A stretch of 64,000 nucleotides of DNA from Hyphomicrobiales bacterium. GTDB lineage: Bacteria > Pseudomonadota > Alphaproteobacteria > Rhizobiales > Rhizobiaceae. The stretch covers positions 62,001-126,000 of the forward strand of contig UBXM01000016.1 of assembly GCA_900469445.1 (NCBI GenBank), in the 5' to 3' direction. Of this stretch, positions 1-8,866 are shown one piece after another; within the stretch, counting starts at the first letter, position 1; every line of letters begins with the position of its first letter. Made by a program: the position numbers and the translations under genes. Below the pieces are notes generated by a model. It was not told where the DNA came from. It made no database searches and was given only the letters and a program-made list of their open reading frames with translations.

Positions 1-49
1 GGTTCATGAGATTAGCCCGGCAAAATAAGTGTTAAGGGGCGCCCGCTGC

Positions 50-487
50 TCACGCGGCTTCGATATCCGTCTTGGCAAAGTCGTCCCCGACGAAAAGAAG
101 TGGTGATCTGAGTTGCTTTGCGCAAGCATAAGAAAAGCAGTCGCCGAAATTGAGCTTGGCAGGATGGCCGACGAAGCGGCCATAGGTGCGGGCCGCATCG
201 AGTGCGGTTGAATGGAGACCGGTTGAAAGCTCAATTTCTATGGCCCCTATATCTCGCAGAAAGCTCTCAACGGAAGCTTGAGTGCTGGCGAGCAAATCGG
301 GCGGCGTCGGAGCGTGTTCGCCGAGCAGCATAATCTTTTTCTGGCGAGCGAGAGAGACGACAACCTCAAAAACCACCAGCGAGGAATATTGAAGCGGTTC
401 CTTCGAGGTCTTCATGCGAGCGATCAATGAGCCCGCATCGTCTTCTCCTTTAAGGATTGCGACAATCGCCGATGCATCGAGAAACAT
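50..487 (-). CDS. vapC: VapC-family PIN-domain ribonuclease toxin
   Basis: This is a 145-residue PIN-domain protein. The N-terminus MFLDASAIVAIL carries the first metal-binding Asp, and NFGDCFSYACAK and FVGDDFAKTD near the C-terminus supply the remaining acidic residues of the Mg2+-dependent RNase site. PIN toxins of type II systems cleave tRNA or rRNA and are held inactive by the paired VapB protein. I place the start at 487 because its ATG overlaps the vapB TGA by one base, the usual translational coupling of toxin to antitoxin. The gene ends just inside the left edge of the window. Assignment to the PIN/VapC family is firm; the RNA target cannot be read from sequence. Confidence 0.88.
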   Translation of the reverse strand: MFLDASAIVAILKGEDDAGSLIARMKTSKEPLQYSSLVVFEVVVSLARQKKIMLLGEHAPTPPDLLASTQASVESFLRDIGAIEIELSTGLHSTALDAARTYGRFVGHPAKLNFGDCFSYACAKQLRSPLLFVGDDFAKTDIEAA

Positions 488-729
488 CAGTATTCCCACA
501 TTTCGTCCATGAACGCCTTTTCGTCGAAATTCGGATCATTCGGACCGAGTGCGGCGATCTGTGCCTGATATTTCTTGGCAATCTCCTCTAATGAGGGCTT
601 ACGCTGCTCCCGTTTCAACTGGTTTTCAAGCGCCAGACGAACAGCTTCGGTCTTGGTCTTGGTGCCAAGCTGACGCATTACCTCATCCGCGAGCTCATTG
701 ACTTTGGGATCGCGTATATAAAGGGACAT
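487..729 (-). CDS. vapB: VapB-type antitoxin (Rv0623-like/PSK family)
   Basis: This 80-residue protein starts MSLYIRDPKVNELADEV, followed by a ribbon-helix-helix-like DNA-binding segment (KTKTEAVRLALENQL) and an acidic C-terminal tail (NFDEKAFMDEMWEY) of the sort that wraps around a PIN toxin. It resembles the Rv0623-like antitoxin family. The start at 729 is preceded by GGGAGA; an in-frame upstream start at 777 would run through the operator, so I reject it. The gene is first in a two-gene operon with vapC and presumably represses it through the repeated site at 750-788. Confidence 0.85.
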   Translation of the reverse strand: MSLYIRDPKVNELADEVMRQLGTKTKTEAVRLALENQLKREQRKPSLEEIAKKYQAQIAALGPNDPNFDEKAFMDEMWEY

Positions 730-749
730 GACACATCTCCCGGCGAATT

Positions 750-788
750 GGCCTGATGAATATTCAATATAGGCCATTTGAATATTCC
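750..788 (-). promoter_or_regulatory. vapBC operator: 22-bp-spaced direct repeats
   Basis: Two copies of GGCC-N3-TGAATATTC start at 750 and 772, exactly 22 bp apart (two helical turns). Each contains the palindrome GAATATTC; the left copy extends to the perfect 10-mer TGAATATTCA. The repeats lie 20-60 bp upstream of the vapB start, where VapB/VapBC autoregulators bind. The sequence pattern is direct; the operator role is inferred. Confidence 0.65.
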
Positions 789-819
789 CGCAAGCAACAC
801 CCGCAAATGTCGCCGCATC

Positions 820-848
820 TTGACTCTCGCCCCCATTTCCTGTTTAAG
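820..848 (+). promoter_or_regulatory. candidate sigma-70 promoter for ffh
   Basis: TTGACT at 820-825 and TTTAAG at 843-848 are separated by 17 bp, a fair match to a housekeeping promoter. It lies in the 311-base gap (730-1040) between divergent vapB and ffh, where I see no gene. The -10 match is weak and the implied leader is about 190 nt, so this is only a candidate. Confidence 0.3.
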
Positions 849-1040
849 CCCGGCGATCTGCTGACAAGTTACAAGACTTGGAGCCACCGACCGGGACCCT
901 TTGAGGTATAAATCGATCCCGGAGGTCAACATCCGACAGCGCGTTGCGCCCTCGGGTGCTTTTTGGCTTTGCGTCTTGTTTTTGTCGGCAAAAGACCCGA
1001 CGTTTCTGGCCAATCCCCGGAAGCGAAGAAGGAAGACACG

Positions 1041-2612
1041 ATGTTTGAGAACCTGCAGGACCGTCTTGGCTCCATTCTGAATGGACTGACCGGCCGTGGC
1101 GCGTTGAGCGAGGCGGATGTTGCCGCAGCGCTCCGCGAGGTTCGCCGTGCGCTGCTGGAAGCCGACGTGGCGCTGGAAGTCGTGCGCGCCTTCACCGACA
1201 AGGTGCGTGAGAAGGCGGTTGGCGCCGAAGTTCTGAAATCGATCAAGCCCGGCCAGATGGTCGTCAAGATCGTCCATGACGAACTGGTCGAGATGCTCGG
1301 CTCCGAAGGCGTCGGCATCAGCCTAGCGGCCGCTGCTCCCGTCGTCATCATGATGGTCGGTCTGCAGGGCTCCGGTAAGACGACGACGACCGGCAAGATC
1401 GCCAAGCGGCTGACCGAGCGCGACAAGAAAAAGGTGCTAATGGCGTCGCTCGATACGCGCCGCCCGGCAGCCCAGGAACAGTTGCGCCAGCTCGGCGTGC
1501 AGACGCAAGTCGACACGCTGCCGATCGTTGCCGGCCAGTCGCCAACCGATATCGCCGCGCGCGCCGTGCAGGCTGCCAAGCTCGGCGGCCATGATGTCGT
1601 CATCCTCGACACCGCCGGCCGCACGCATATCGACGAACCGCTGATGCAGGAAATGGCGGAAATCAAGCGGAAGTCCAATCCGCATGAAATCCTGCTCGTG
1701 GCCGATAGCCTGACCGGTCAGGACGCCGTTAATCTGGCCCGCAATTTCGATGAACGTGTCGGCATTACCGGCCTTGTTCTGACCCGTATGGACGGCGATG
1801 GCCGTGGCGGTGCAGCGCTCTCGATGCGTGCCGTCACCGGCAAGCCGATCAAGCTGATCGGTGTCGGCGAAAAGATGACGGAGATGGAGGAATTCCATCC
1901 CCGCCGTATCGCCGACCGTATTCTCGGCATGGGCGACATCGTCTCGCTCGTTGAAAAGGCTGCCGAAAACATCGATGCGGAAAAAGCCGCGGCGATGGCC
2001 AAGAAGATGCAGTCGGGCAAGTTCGACCTGAACGACCTCGCCGACCAGCTGCGCCAGATGAAATCGCTCGGCGGCATGGGCGGTATCATGGGCATGATGC
2101 CGGGCATGGCCGGTATGAAGGACAAGCTCGCCGCATCTGGCATGAGCGACAAGGTGTTCGACCGCCAGATCGCCATCATCTCCTCGATGACCAAGGCCGA
2201 GCGCGCCAACCCGGACATGCTGAAACATTCCCGCAAGAAGCGCATCGCGGCCGGTTCCGGCTCGGATGCTGCGGAAATCAACAAGCTTCTGAAAATGCAC
2301 CGCCAGATGGCCGACATGATGAAAATGATGGGCGGCAAGGGCAAGGGCGGCATGATGAAGCAGATGATGGGCGGCCTCGCCGGCAAGATGGGTCTTGGCG
2401 GCGGTATGGGCGGCATGCCGGATCTGTCGAAGATGGACCCGAAACAGCTCGAAGCCCTGCAGAAACAGGCGGAAGCCGCAGGCCTGAAGCCGGGCGGCAC
2501 GCCGGGTCTTGGTGGCGGTCTTCCCGGCGGAATGGGCGGCTTGCCCGGTCTCGGCGGAGCAAAGCTCCCGGGCCTCGGCGGTTTCCCCGGCCTGCCCGGC
2601 AAGAAGAAATAA
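1041..2612 (+). CDS. ffh: signal recognition particle protein Ffh
   Basis: This is the SRP54 GTPase, which binds 4.5S RNA and signal sequences of nascent inner-membrane proteins and docks with FtsY. An N-domain (residues 1-90) starts MFENLQDRLGSIL. The G-domain has the P-loop GLQGSGKTTTTGK near residue 107, the LDTRRPAAQEQL insertion region near 137, DTAGR near 190 and TRMDGDGRGG near 248. The methionine-rich M-domain follows. At 523 residues it exceeds the usual 450 or so because of a Gly/Met/Pro-rich tail after about residue 440, common in rhizobial Ffh. The start at 1041 follows GGAAG; an upstream TTG at 963 is in frame but poorly placed. It heads a block with chorismate mutase and rpsP. 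Confidence 0.97.
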   Translation: MFENLQDRLGSILNGLTGRGALSEADVAAALREVRRALLEADVALEVVRAFTDKVREKAVGAEVLKSIKPGQMVVKIVHDELVEMLGSEGVGISLAAAAPVVIMMVGLQGSGKTTTTGKIAKRLTERDKKKVLMASLDTRRPAAQEQLRQLGVQTQVDTLPIVAGQSPTDIAARAVQAAKLGGHDVVILDTAGRTHIDEPLMQEMAEIKRKSNPHEILLVADSLTGQDAVNLARNFDERVGITGLVLTRMDGDGRGGAALSMRAVTGKPIKLIGVGEKMTEMEEFHPRRIADRILGMGDIVSLVEKAAENIDAEKAAAMAKKMQSGKFDLNDLADQLRQMKSLGGMGGIMGMMPGMAGMKDKLAASGMSDKVFDRQIAIISSMTKAERANPDMLKHSRKKRIAAGSGSDAAEINKLLKMHRQMADMMKMMGGKGKGGMMKQMMGGLAGKMGLGGGMGGMPDLSKMDPKQLEALQKQAEAAGLKPGGTPGLGGGLPGGMGGLPGLGGAKLPGLGGFPGLPGKKK

Positions 2613-2624
2613 GGGAGGACGCGA

Positions 2625-2942
2625 ATGGTTGATCCTGAAGTGAAGGCACGGCTTTCGAGCTACCGCCAGTCTATCGACAACATCGATGCGGCACTGGTGC
2701 ATATGCTCGCCGAGCGTTTTCGCTGCACCAAGGAAGTTGGCGTCCTGAAAGCCAAGTACGAATTGCCGCCGGCAGATCCGGCGCGCGAGGAATACCAGAT
2801 CGAACGCCTTCGCCGCCTGGCGAAGGAAGCCAATCTGGATCCGGATTTCGCCGAGAAGTTCCTGAACTTCGTCATCAAGGAAGTCATCCGGCATCATGAA
2901 GCAATCGCCGCCGAACACGGCGGTGCGAAACAAACTGCCTAA
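2625..2942 (+). CDS. chorismate mutase, AroQ class
   Basis: This 105-residue all-helical protein converts chorismate to prephenate for Phe/Tyr synthesis. It shows the AroQ pattern: an N-terminal helix with YRQSIDNIDAALVHML, then AERFRCTKEVGVLKAKY, which carries the Arg and Lys that contact the substrate. DPAREEYQIERLRRLA follows and a C-terminal helix ends in FLNFVIKEVIRHHEAI. The length fits a stand-alone domain with no fused dehydratase. It sits 12 nt after ffh behind GGGAGGA and is probably co-transcribed with it. The ffh-chorismate mutase-rpsP order recurs in rhizobia, although no functional link is obvious. Confidence 0.9.
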   Translation: MVDPEVKARLSSYRQSIDNIDAALVHMLAERFRCTKEVGVLKAKYELPPADPAREEYQIERLRRLAKEANLDPDFAEKFLNFVIKEVIRHHEAIAAEHGGAKQTA

Positions 2943-3020
2943 CCTGAGCCCGTCTGACGGCGGCCTCGACAAGAACCGGACCACCGGACGGTGGCCCAAA
3001 AGAAACCAAGGAGTAAAACA

Positions 3021-3380
3021 ATGTCCCTGAAGATTCGTCTCGCCCGCGGTGGTTCCAAGAAGCGCCCACACTACACCATCGTCGTTGCCGACGCCCGTTC
3101 GCCGCGTGACGGCCGTTTCCTCGAAAAGCTCGGTTCCTGGAACCCGATGCTCGCCAAGGACAACGCAAAGCGCGTTGAACTGAACGAAGAGCGCATCAAG
3201 CATTGGGTCGCCAACGGCGCACAGCCGACCGACCGCGTTCTGCGCTTCCTCGCTGAAGCCGGCATCGCAACCCGCGACGCCAAGAACAACCCGGAAAAGG
3301 CAAAGCCGGGCAAGCGCGCTGTAGAACGCGCCGCTGAAAAGGCTCAGAAGGCTGCCGACGCAGCTGCTGCTGCAGAATAA
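3021..3380 (+). CDS. rpsP: 30S ribosomal protein S16
   Basis: This is a 119-residue small-subunit assembly protein. The N-terminal core is typical of S16 ([18 protein letters not shown], then [14 protein letters not shown]), followed by an Ala/Lys/Glu-rich tail after about residue 95 that is longer than in E. coli (82 aa) but normal for alphaproteobacteria. The start at 3021 follows AAGGAG. The 78-nt gap after chorismate mutase contains a small CCACC-GGAC-GGTGG hairpin near 2980-2995. A strong terminator follows the gene. Confidence 0.97.
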   Translation: MSLKIRLARGGSKKRPHYTIVVADARSPRDGRFLEKLGSWNPMLAKDNAKRVELNEERIKHWVANGAQPTDRVLRFLAEAGIATRDAKNNPEKAKPGKRAVERAAEKAQKAADAAAAAE

Positions 3381-3402
3381 TTCCTGCATCGGTTTGCATT
3401 CG

Positions 3403-3438
3403 ACGGGCAGTGCGGCAACGCACTGCCCGTTTTGCTGT
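3403..3438 (+). terminator. Rho-independent terminator after rpsP
   Basis: A perfect 11-bp stem CGGGCAGTGCG / CGCACTGCCCG closes on a GCAA tetraloop and is followed by TTTTGCTGTTT. It separates rpsP from rimM, which in many bacteria are read through as one operon. Confidence 0.9.
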
Positions 3439-3508
3439 TTACATCACCCCGCGTTGCGCAACGGGCTGTTCATGGCTAAATGAGCGCAGACCAATCGGAA
3501 CACCCGGC

Positions 3509-4120
3509 ATGAAGAAGCTCGAAAACCCTATCCTGATGGCGACGATCGGCGCCGCCCAAGGCCTTCGGGGCGAGGTGCGGGTCCGCTCCTTCACCGACGA
3601 TCCGCTAGCGCTTGGCGACTACGGCCATCTCTATGCCGAGGATGGCCGCATTTTCGAGATTCTCGAAATCCGCGAAGCCAAGACTGTCGTCATCGTCCGC
3701 TTCCGCGGCATCAATGACCGCAATGCAGCAGAAACCCTGAACGGTCTGGAGCTCTTTGTCGAACGCGGCAACCTGCCCGACGAAGAGCTGGACGAGGACG
3801 AATTCTTCTATACCGATCTGGAAGGCCTCGAAGCCGTCGATGCCGAAGGCAAGAGCTATGGCACTGTCACTGCCGTCTTTGATTTCGGCGCAGGCGACCT
3901 GCTTGAGCTGAAAGGTCCCGGCCGCCGCCCGGCGCTCATTCCTTTTTCCGAAACGGCCGTTCTGGAAATCGATCTCGAAGCGGGAAAAATCCTGATCGAC
4001 CCGCAGGCCGCTGGCCTGATCGAGGATCCGAATGACCGCGATCCGACCGCCGTCGGCAAACGCCAGCCCAAGCCCCGCCAGGGACCTGCCAGGAAAGCCC
4101 CCGGCCAGGACGACGAATGA
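3509..4120 (+). CDS. rimM: ribosome maturation factor RimM
   Basis: RimM binds S19 and aids 16S 3'-domain assembly. The 203-residue protein has the N-terminal RimM barrel ([19 protein letters not shown], with the G-x-x-G-x-(V/L)-R-V pattern), then [15 protein letters not shown], and a C-terminal PRC barrel starting at [13 protein letters not shown]. The last 25 or so residues are Pro/Lys-rich. I take the start at 3509; an open frame continues upstream to 3410 but runs through the rpsP terminator. The stop overlaps the trmD start (ATGA at 4117-4120), so the two are coupled. Confidence 0.95.
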   Translation: MKKLENPILMATIGAAQGLRGEVRVRSFTDDPLALGDYGHLYAEDGRIFEILEIREAKTVVIVRFRGINDRNAAETLNGLELFVERGNLPDEELDEDEFFYTDLEGLEAVDAEGKSYGTVTAVFDFGAGDLLELKGPGRRPALIPFSETAVLEIDLEAGKILIDPQAAGLIEDPNDRDPTAVGKRQPKPRQGPARKAPGQDDE

Positions 4121-4797
4121 CATTCCGCGCCACCATATTGACGCTCTATCCGGAAATGTTTCCCGGCCATCTCGCCTTTTCGCTCTCCGGCAAGGCGATG
4201 GAGCGGGGCGACTGGGCACTGGACACCGTGCAGATCCGCGATTTTGCTTCCGACAAACACCGCACGGTGGACGATACACCCGCTGGCGGCGGCGCCGGCA
4301 TGGTACTGAAACCCGACATTCTGGCGACGGCGATCGATTCCGTTGCAGCAGATACGCGCCCTCGCCTGCTGATGAGCCCGCGCGGCAAGCCCCTCACCCA
4401 GAAACGCGTGCGCCAACTCGCGGATGGTGAAGGCGTGGTCATCATCTGCGGTCGTTTCGAAGGTGTCGACCAGCGCGTCATAGACGGCCGCAACCTCGAG
4501 GAAGTATCGATCGGCGACTACATCCTTTCCGGCGGCGAACCGGCGGCATTGACCGTTCTCGACAGCATCATCCGCCTCCTGCCCGGCGTCATGGGCAACG
4601 CCCATTCGGGGACCAACGAAAGCTTCGAGCATGGGCTGCTGGAGCATCCGCACTACACTCGCCCGCAGGTTTTCGAAGGCCAGGAAATCCCGGCAGTGCT
4701 TACCTCCGGCAATCATGCCGCGATCGAGAAATGGCGGCTGGAACAGGCACTGCGACTGACGCAGGAGCGGCGGCCGGATCTGCTCGACAACGACTGA
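4117..4797 (+). CDS. trmD: tRNA (guanine-N1-)-methyltransferase TrmD
   Basis: TrmD methylates G37 of tRNAs reading CNN and some other codons, preventing +1 frameshifts. The 226-residue protein has [16 protein letters not shown] near residue 50, SPRGKPLTQ near 88, [13 protein letters not shown], and the trefoil-knot SAM-binding loop [17 protein letters not shown] around 130-146. It is coupled to rimM by a 4-bp overlap. It converges on the TSUP gene with only 3 bp between stops and no visible terminator in between. Confidence 0.96.
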   Translation: MTFRATILTLYPEMFPGHLAFSLSGKAMERGDWALDTVQIRDFASDKHRTVDDTPAGGGAGMVLKPDILATAIDSVAADTRPRLLMSPRGKPLTQKRVRQLADGEGVVIICGRFEGVDQRVIDGRNLEEVSIGDYILSGGEPAALTVLDSIIRLLPGVMGNAHSGTNESFEHGLLEHPHYTRPQVFEGQEIPAVLTSGNHAAIEKWRLEQALRLTQERRPDLLDND

Positions 4798-4800
4798 CCG

Positions 4801-5550
4801 CTACCCGGTCACGAAATAATAGACCGTCAGAGCCGATCCTACCGCCACCACGCACCAGCGCAACACCGCCTGCGGCACGCGACGTGCCAGCCAGACACCT
4901 GAATAACCGCCAAGCGCGCCCGCAGGGATCATCACCAGTGCCTCTGGCCAGGCCACCACGCCACCACCGATGAAGACGACAATCGCCACACCGGCGATCA
5001 GCATCGCAAACAGGTTCTTCATCGCATTGAGATGGTGATAGGTGCCGCCGGTGGTCAGCCCCAGCACGGCGAGCATCATGATGCCCATACCGGCTCCAAA
5101 GAAACCGCCATAGATCGCATTGAGGAACTGACTGACAACGCTGACGGCCGAATTCGCACTATATTCGGCGGACGTTGCTTTGGGGGCAAGCCATGGCCCC
5201 GCCGCAAAGATCGCAGTTGCCGCAAGAAGCAGCCAGGGAACCAGCGCCCTGAACGAAGGATTGTCCAGCGACAGCAGGATCAGCGATCCGACCAGGGCCC
5301 CGAAGAGCGATACGATGCCGAGCACGACGACGCTGCGCCAGCGATGCATGATCTCTGCCCGATAGGCGAGCGTCGATGTCACATAGCCGGGAAACTGGAC
5401 GATGGAAGAGGTCGCATTGGCGGAGATCGGCGGAATGCCGGCAAGCGTCATCGCCCCGAAGGTCAGAAACGTTCCGCCTCCCGCAATCGCATTGACGGCC
5501 CCCGACAGAAAGCCTGCCGCAGCCAGAAGCAGCATCATCGTAATTGTCAT
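4801..5550 (-). CDS. TSUP (TauE/SafE) family membrane permease
   Basis: This 249-residue, largely hydrophobic protein has about eight predicted membrane segments. An N-terminal GFLSGAVNAIAGGGTFLTF is followed by a second related half near GFFGAGMGIMMLAVLGL; this two-fold Gly-rich repeat is the signature of the sulfite/sulfonate exporter-like TSUP family. Substrates in the family include sulfite, sulfoacetate and other organosulfur anions; nothing here picks one. It stands alone, opposite to the ribosomal block, with its promoter in the gap before rplS. Confidence 0.85.
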   Translation of the reverse strand: MTITMMLLLAAAGFLSGAVNAIAGGGTFLTFGAMTLAGIPPISANATSSIVQFPGYVTSTLAYRAEIMHRWRSVVVLGIVSLFGALVGSLILLSLDNPSFRALVPWLLLAATAIFAAGPWLAPKATSAEYSANSAVSVVSQFLNAIYGGFFGAGMGIMMLAVLGLTTGGTYHHLNAMKNLFAMLIAGVAIVVFIGGGVVAWPEALVMIPAGALGGYSGVWLARRVPQAVLRWCVVAVGSALTVYYFVTG

Positions 5551-5816
5551 TTGTCACGTCCTCTTCCCGAAAGCCGCAATAACCTTTAGATGAGGACGCA
5601 TCAACGGCCGCAGACCACAAAAAATAGCGATAATGGGATGACAAACGCCCGTCTATCGTGTATTGGCCGCCCCGGAAATGGGAAAACTCCCGTCGACCAG
5701 CAACAAAGAATGGCGAATTCGCTAGCCCACAAGGCACGTCGCGAGGCCCTCGGATGAGGTGACCAAGGACGAGATGGCGCTCTGGCTGTTTCAGAAGAAC
5801 TGAAAAGGTTTGACCG

Positions 5817-6353
5817 ATGAACATCATCCAGCAGCTGGAAGCCGAACAGGCAGCCAAGATCGAAGCTCAGCGCAAGCTTCCTGAATTCTCCCCGGGCGAC
5901 ACCGTTCGCGTCAACGTACGCGTCAAGGAAGGCACCCGTACCCGCGTACAGGCTTACGAAGGCGTCTGCATCGCTCGTTCGGGCGGCGGCATCAACGAGA
6001 GCTTCACCGTTCGCAAGATCTCCTACGGCGAAGGCGTCGAGCGCGTATTCCCGATCTACTCGCCGCTCGTCGAAGGCGTCGAAATCGTTCGCCGCGGTAA
6101 GGTCCGTCGCGCCAAGCTCTACTATCTGCGCGATCGTCGCGGCAAGTCGGCTCGTATCATCGAGAACACCGGCACCCGCGCCCGCAAGCTGAACGAAGCC
6201 GAGCGCGCTGCGATCGCCGAGGAAAAGGCACGCATCGAAGCTGAAAAGATTGCAGCAGCACAGGCACTGGCCGCCGAAAAGGCAGCACAGGAAGCCGCTG
6301 AAGCAAAAGCAGCTGAAGAAGCCGCAAAGGCTGCAGAAGCTTCTGCAGAATAA
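5817..6353 (+). CDS. rplS: 50S ribosomal protein L19
   Basis: L19 sits at the subunit interface (bridges B6 and B8). The core of about 125 residues is typical ([65 protein letters not shown]). It continues into a tail of roughly 50 residues made almost only of Ala, Glu and Lys, so the protein is 178 aa against about 115 in E. coli. Such tails are common in Rhizobiales L19. The start follows an AAGG a few bases upstream. A strong terminator follows. Confidence 0.97.
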   Translation: MNIIQQLEAEQAAKIEAQRKLPEFSPGDTVRVNVRVKEGTRTRVQAYEGVCIARSGGGINESFTVRKISYGEGVERVFPIYSPLVEGVEIVRRGKVRRAKLYYLRDRRGKSARIIENTGTRARKLNEAERAAIAEEKARIEAEKIAAAQALAAEKAAQEAAEAKAAEEAAKAAEASAE

Positions 6354-6375
6354 GATTTGCCGTTACGGCATGAGA

Positions 6376-6404
6376 AAAGGCGGGCTTCAGGCCCGCCTTT
6401 TTTA
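6376..6404 (+). terminator. Rho-independent terminator after rplS
   Basis: A GGCGGGC / GCCCGCC stem with a short TTCAG-type loop is followed by TTTTTTATT. The poly-A on the 5' side could let it also act on the opposing MFS transcript ending at 6413. Confidence 0.9.
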
Positions 6405-6412
6405 TTGCGCAA

Positions 6413-7720
6413 CTATCGCAGGTTTCCTGACCTTGCCGCGGGCGGAACATCGCCCGATCCGCCGCCGAGCATCCGGCCAACGATGATCACGAGAACGCCC
6501 GCCGCAGCAAGGCAGGCGGCCAGGAAGAACATCGGCAGGATATTGCTGCCCGTCGCATCATTGATCCACGGCACGACATTCTGGGCGATGAAGCCGCCGA
6601 GATTTCCGACAGAGTTGATCGCCGCGATACCGGCAGCCGCCCCCGCACCTTTCAGGAAGCGCCCCGGCAGGCTCCAGAATACCGGCTGGCCGGCAAAGAT
6701 GCCAGCAGCGGCAATGCAAAGGAAAGCGAACTGCAGATAGGGCGAAGTGACCAGCACCGAAGCCGCCAACGCCGCGGCACCGACAAAGGCAGGCCCCACG
6801 ATATAGGGTGTTTTCTTTTCGGTCTTGTCGGCAGCCGATGGAATGACCCAGAGCGCTACGGCGACGATCAGCCAGGGGATGATGTTGATGAAGCCGTTGG
6901 TCGTGTTCGAGACGCCGAACCCCTTGACGATCGTCGGCAGCCAGTAGCTCAGGCCATAGGCCGCCAGCGGGAACCCGATGAAGCAGAGGGCCATCAGCAG
7001 CACGCGCGGATTGACCAGCGCCTTGAAGCCGTGATCGGCATCCTCATCCATCCCGGCATTTTCCCGCGCCAGCCGGTCTTTCAGCCATTGCTTCTCGTCA
7101 TCAGAAAGAAACTCAGCCTTTTCGGGCGTGTCGTCGAGATAAAAGAAGGTGAAGACGCCGGCGATGACGGCGGGAACGCCGGTCGCGAGAAACACCCACT
7201 CCCAACCCTCGAGACCCAGCGTGCCATCAAGATCGAGCAACATGCCGCCGAGCGGCGCGCCGATCGCATTTGCAAGCGCACTGAAGATCATGAACAGGCC
7301 GACCATGCGGCCGCGATAATCCTTCGGGAACCACAGCGTCAGCAGATAGAGCACGCCGGGAAAGAACCCCGCCTCACAGACGCCGAGCACAAAGCGAAGG
7401 ATGTAGAACATCGTCATGTTCTGGGTGAAGGCCAGTGCGATCGTCACCAGCCCCCAGGAAACGATGATACGGGTAAACCAGATTCTCGCCCCGAAGCGGG
7501 TCAGGAAGAGATTGGCAGGCACTTCGAAGATGAAATAGCCGATGAAGAACAGCGAGGCGCCGAGGCCATAGGCATATTCGCTCATCCCGAGTGAATCGAC
7601 CATCTGCAGCTTCGCGTAGCTCACGTTCTGCCTATCGATATAGGCAATGAGATAAAGGACGCCGAGCAACGGCATCAGCCGCCAGGTGATCTTAGAGATC
7701 GTATTGCTTTCAGAGACCAA
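6413..7720 (-). CDS. MFS transporter, anion:cation symporter (ACS) family
   Basis: This 435-residue transporter has 12 predicted membrane segments. AYIDRQNVSYAKLQM in TM1, the loop-2 motif NLFLTRFGARIWFTR, and the TM4-5 region LRFVLGVCEAGFFPGVLYLL match the ACS group (phthalate, tartrate, glucarate and related carboxylate importers). A cytosolic loop (residues 195-225) with EKAEFLSDDEKQWLKDRL is also typical of that family. The start is TTG at 7720, supported by the strong upstream GGGGAGGAAATC. No catabolic gene is adjacent, so the substrate is unknown. Confidence 0.88.
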   Translation of the reverse strand: MVSESNTISKITWRLMPLLGVLYLIAYIDRQNVSYAKLQMVDSLGMSEYAYGLGASLFFIGYFIFEVPANLFLTRFGARIWFTRIIVSWGLVTIALAFTQNMTMFYILRFVLGVCEAGFFPGVLYLLTLWFPKDYRGRMVGLFMIFSALANAIGAPLGGMLLDLDGTLGLEGWEWVFLATGVPAVIAGVFTFFYLDDTPEKAEFLSDDEKQWLKDRLARENAGMDEDADHGFKALVNPRVLLMALCFIGFPLAAYGLSYWLPTIVKGFGVSNTTNGFINIIPWLIVAVALWVIPSAADKTEKKTPYIVGPAFVGAAALAASVLVTSPYLQFAFLCIAAAGIFAGQPVFWSLPGRFLKGAGAAAGIAAINSVGNLGGFIAQNVVPWINDATGSNILPMFFLAACLAAAGVLVIIVGRMLGGGSGDVPPAARSGNLR

Positions 7721-7834
7721 GATTTCCTCCCCGGCCAGCGGCCGTGTCTGATCCGTGGGAGGGAAATTAGGTGCATCGCGGCATGCGACAAGTGACCGCA
7801 GGCTGCTTTGAGACGAGGATGGCCTGTACCCCGT

Positions 7835-8866
7835 CTAAGATTTCCGAAGCACGAAGCGGTCACGGCCCGCTTCCTTGGCTTGATAGAGCGCTTCGTCCAC
7901 CGCCTTCAGCAAGCCCAGCCGTTCAGACCCAGCCTCCGGTGCAAGAGCAACGCCGATGCTCAGGCGCGCGGTGACGATGTTGTCGTCGACGACGAAAGGC
8001 CGGCGAAACTCTTCGAGCAGGCATTCGGAAAGCTCGGAAAGCGCTGCGACACCCGGCGGATCAGGCACGAAGATCGCAAACTCGTCGCCACCCATGCGCA
8101 CGACCACATCCTGCGCCCGCACGCATTCGCTGATCCGCTTGGCGGCATGGGTCAGAACCTGGTCGCCCGCGGGGTGGCCAAGCTTGTCGTTGATCTGCTT
8201 GAAACCATCCATATCCATATAAAGCACGCCAAACCCCTGCTGCGAGGACAGCGCATTGGCAAGCATCACATCGATCAGCGAGACAAGTGCCGATCTGTTG
8301 TAGAAGCCGGTCAGCGGATCGGTCATCGCCGCGAGTTTCAGCTTCTCCTCGGCAAATTCCATCATGAAATTCGCCTTCTGCAAGCGCAGAAGACCGCTTG
8401 CGACATCAGCGAACTGCCGCAGGTTGCGGATTTCGGCGTCAGAAAAATCTCTTTGCTCGACATCGAGCAGGCAGAACGAACCGACAGGCAGATCGGGCTC
8501 GAGAGAAACCGGCGCGCCGGCATAGAACCGGAAACCAGGCTTGCCCAGGATGGCAGGGAAGCTTCGAAATTCCGGATGCCGCGAGAGATCGGGAACGACA
8601 ACGACCTCGTTTGCATAAACGACGCGGGAGCAGACGGAATCGTCACGGCTGCATTCGCCGATCGGTATGCTGCCGACCTGGCAGGCAACCCGCTGCCAGT
8701 CCTCGTCGATGATATTGACCGCCGCGCAAGGCGTGCCGAAAACATCCTTGGCAAGCTGCACTAGCGAAGCAAGTTCAGGTGTCGAGTTACCCTCTGTCGA
8801 GATCAGGCCCCGAACGGAAAGCAAGCGATCAGCTTCATTGGCAGGAAGCTGGACTGTGAGTGCCAT
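7835..8866 (-). CDS. GAF-GGDEF diguanylate cyclase
   Basis: This 343-residue soluble protein has an N-terminal GAF domain (about 25-165; CAAVNIIDEDWQRVACQVG, RDDSVCSRVVYANEVVVVPD) and a C-terminal GGDEF domain (about 175-343; DPLTGFYNRSAL, MDMDGFKQINDKLGHPAGD). The intact active-site loop MGGDEFAIF indicates it can make c-di-GMP from two GTP. RAQD five residues before GGDEF matches the RxxD inhibitory I-site. No membrane segment or EAL domain is present, so a cytosolic ligand or redox cue probably acts through GAF. The start at 8866 follows AGGAGGTGCAT; an in-frame codon at 8890 is less well placed. Confidence 0.92.
   Translation of the reverse strand: MALTVQLPANEADRLLSVRGLISTEGNSTPELASLVQLAKDVFGTPCAAVNIIDEDWQRVACQVGSIPIGECSRDDSVCSRVVYANEVVVVPDLSRHPEFRSFPAILGKPGFRFYAGAPVSLEPDLPVGSFCLLDVEQRDFSDAEIRNLRQFADVASGLLRLQKANFMMEFAEEKLKLAAMTDPLTGFYNRSALVSLIDVMLANALSSQQGFGVLYMDMDGFKQINDKLGHPAGDQVLTHAAKRISECVRAQDVVVRMGGDEFAIFVPDPPGVAALSELSECLLEEFRRPFVVDDNIVTARLSIGVALAPEAGSERLGLLKAVDEALYQAKEAGRDRFVLRKS

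Noticed and set aside
1437-3389. A 650-codon minus-strand open frame across ffh and rpsP
   Set aside because: It is antisense to strongly recognised genes and follows their third-position GC bias; the translation has His/Arg/Ala-rich composition and no recognisable domain.
6190-6353. Ala/Glu-codon repeats at the end of rplS as a DNA repeat
   Set aside because: They are simply the in-frame Ala/Lys/Glu tail common in rhizobial L19.
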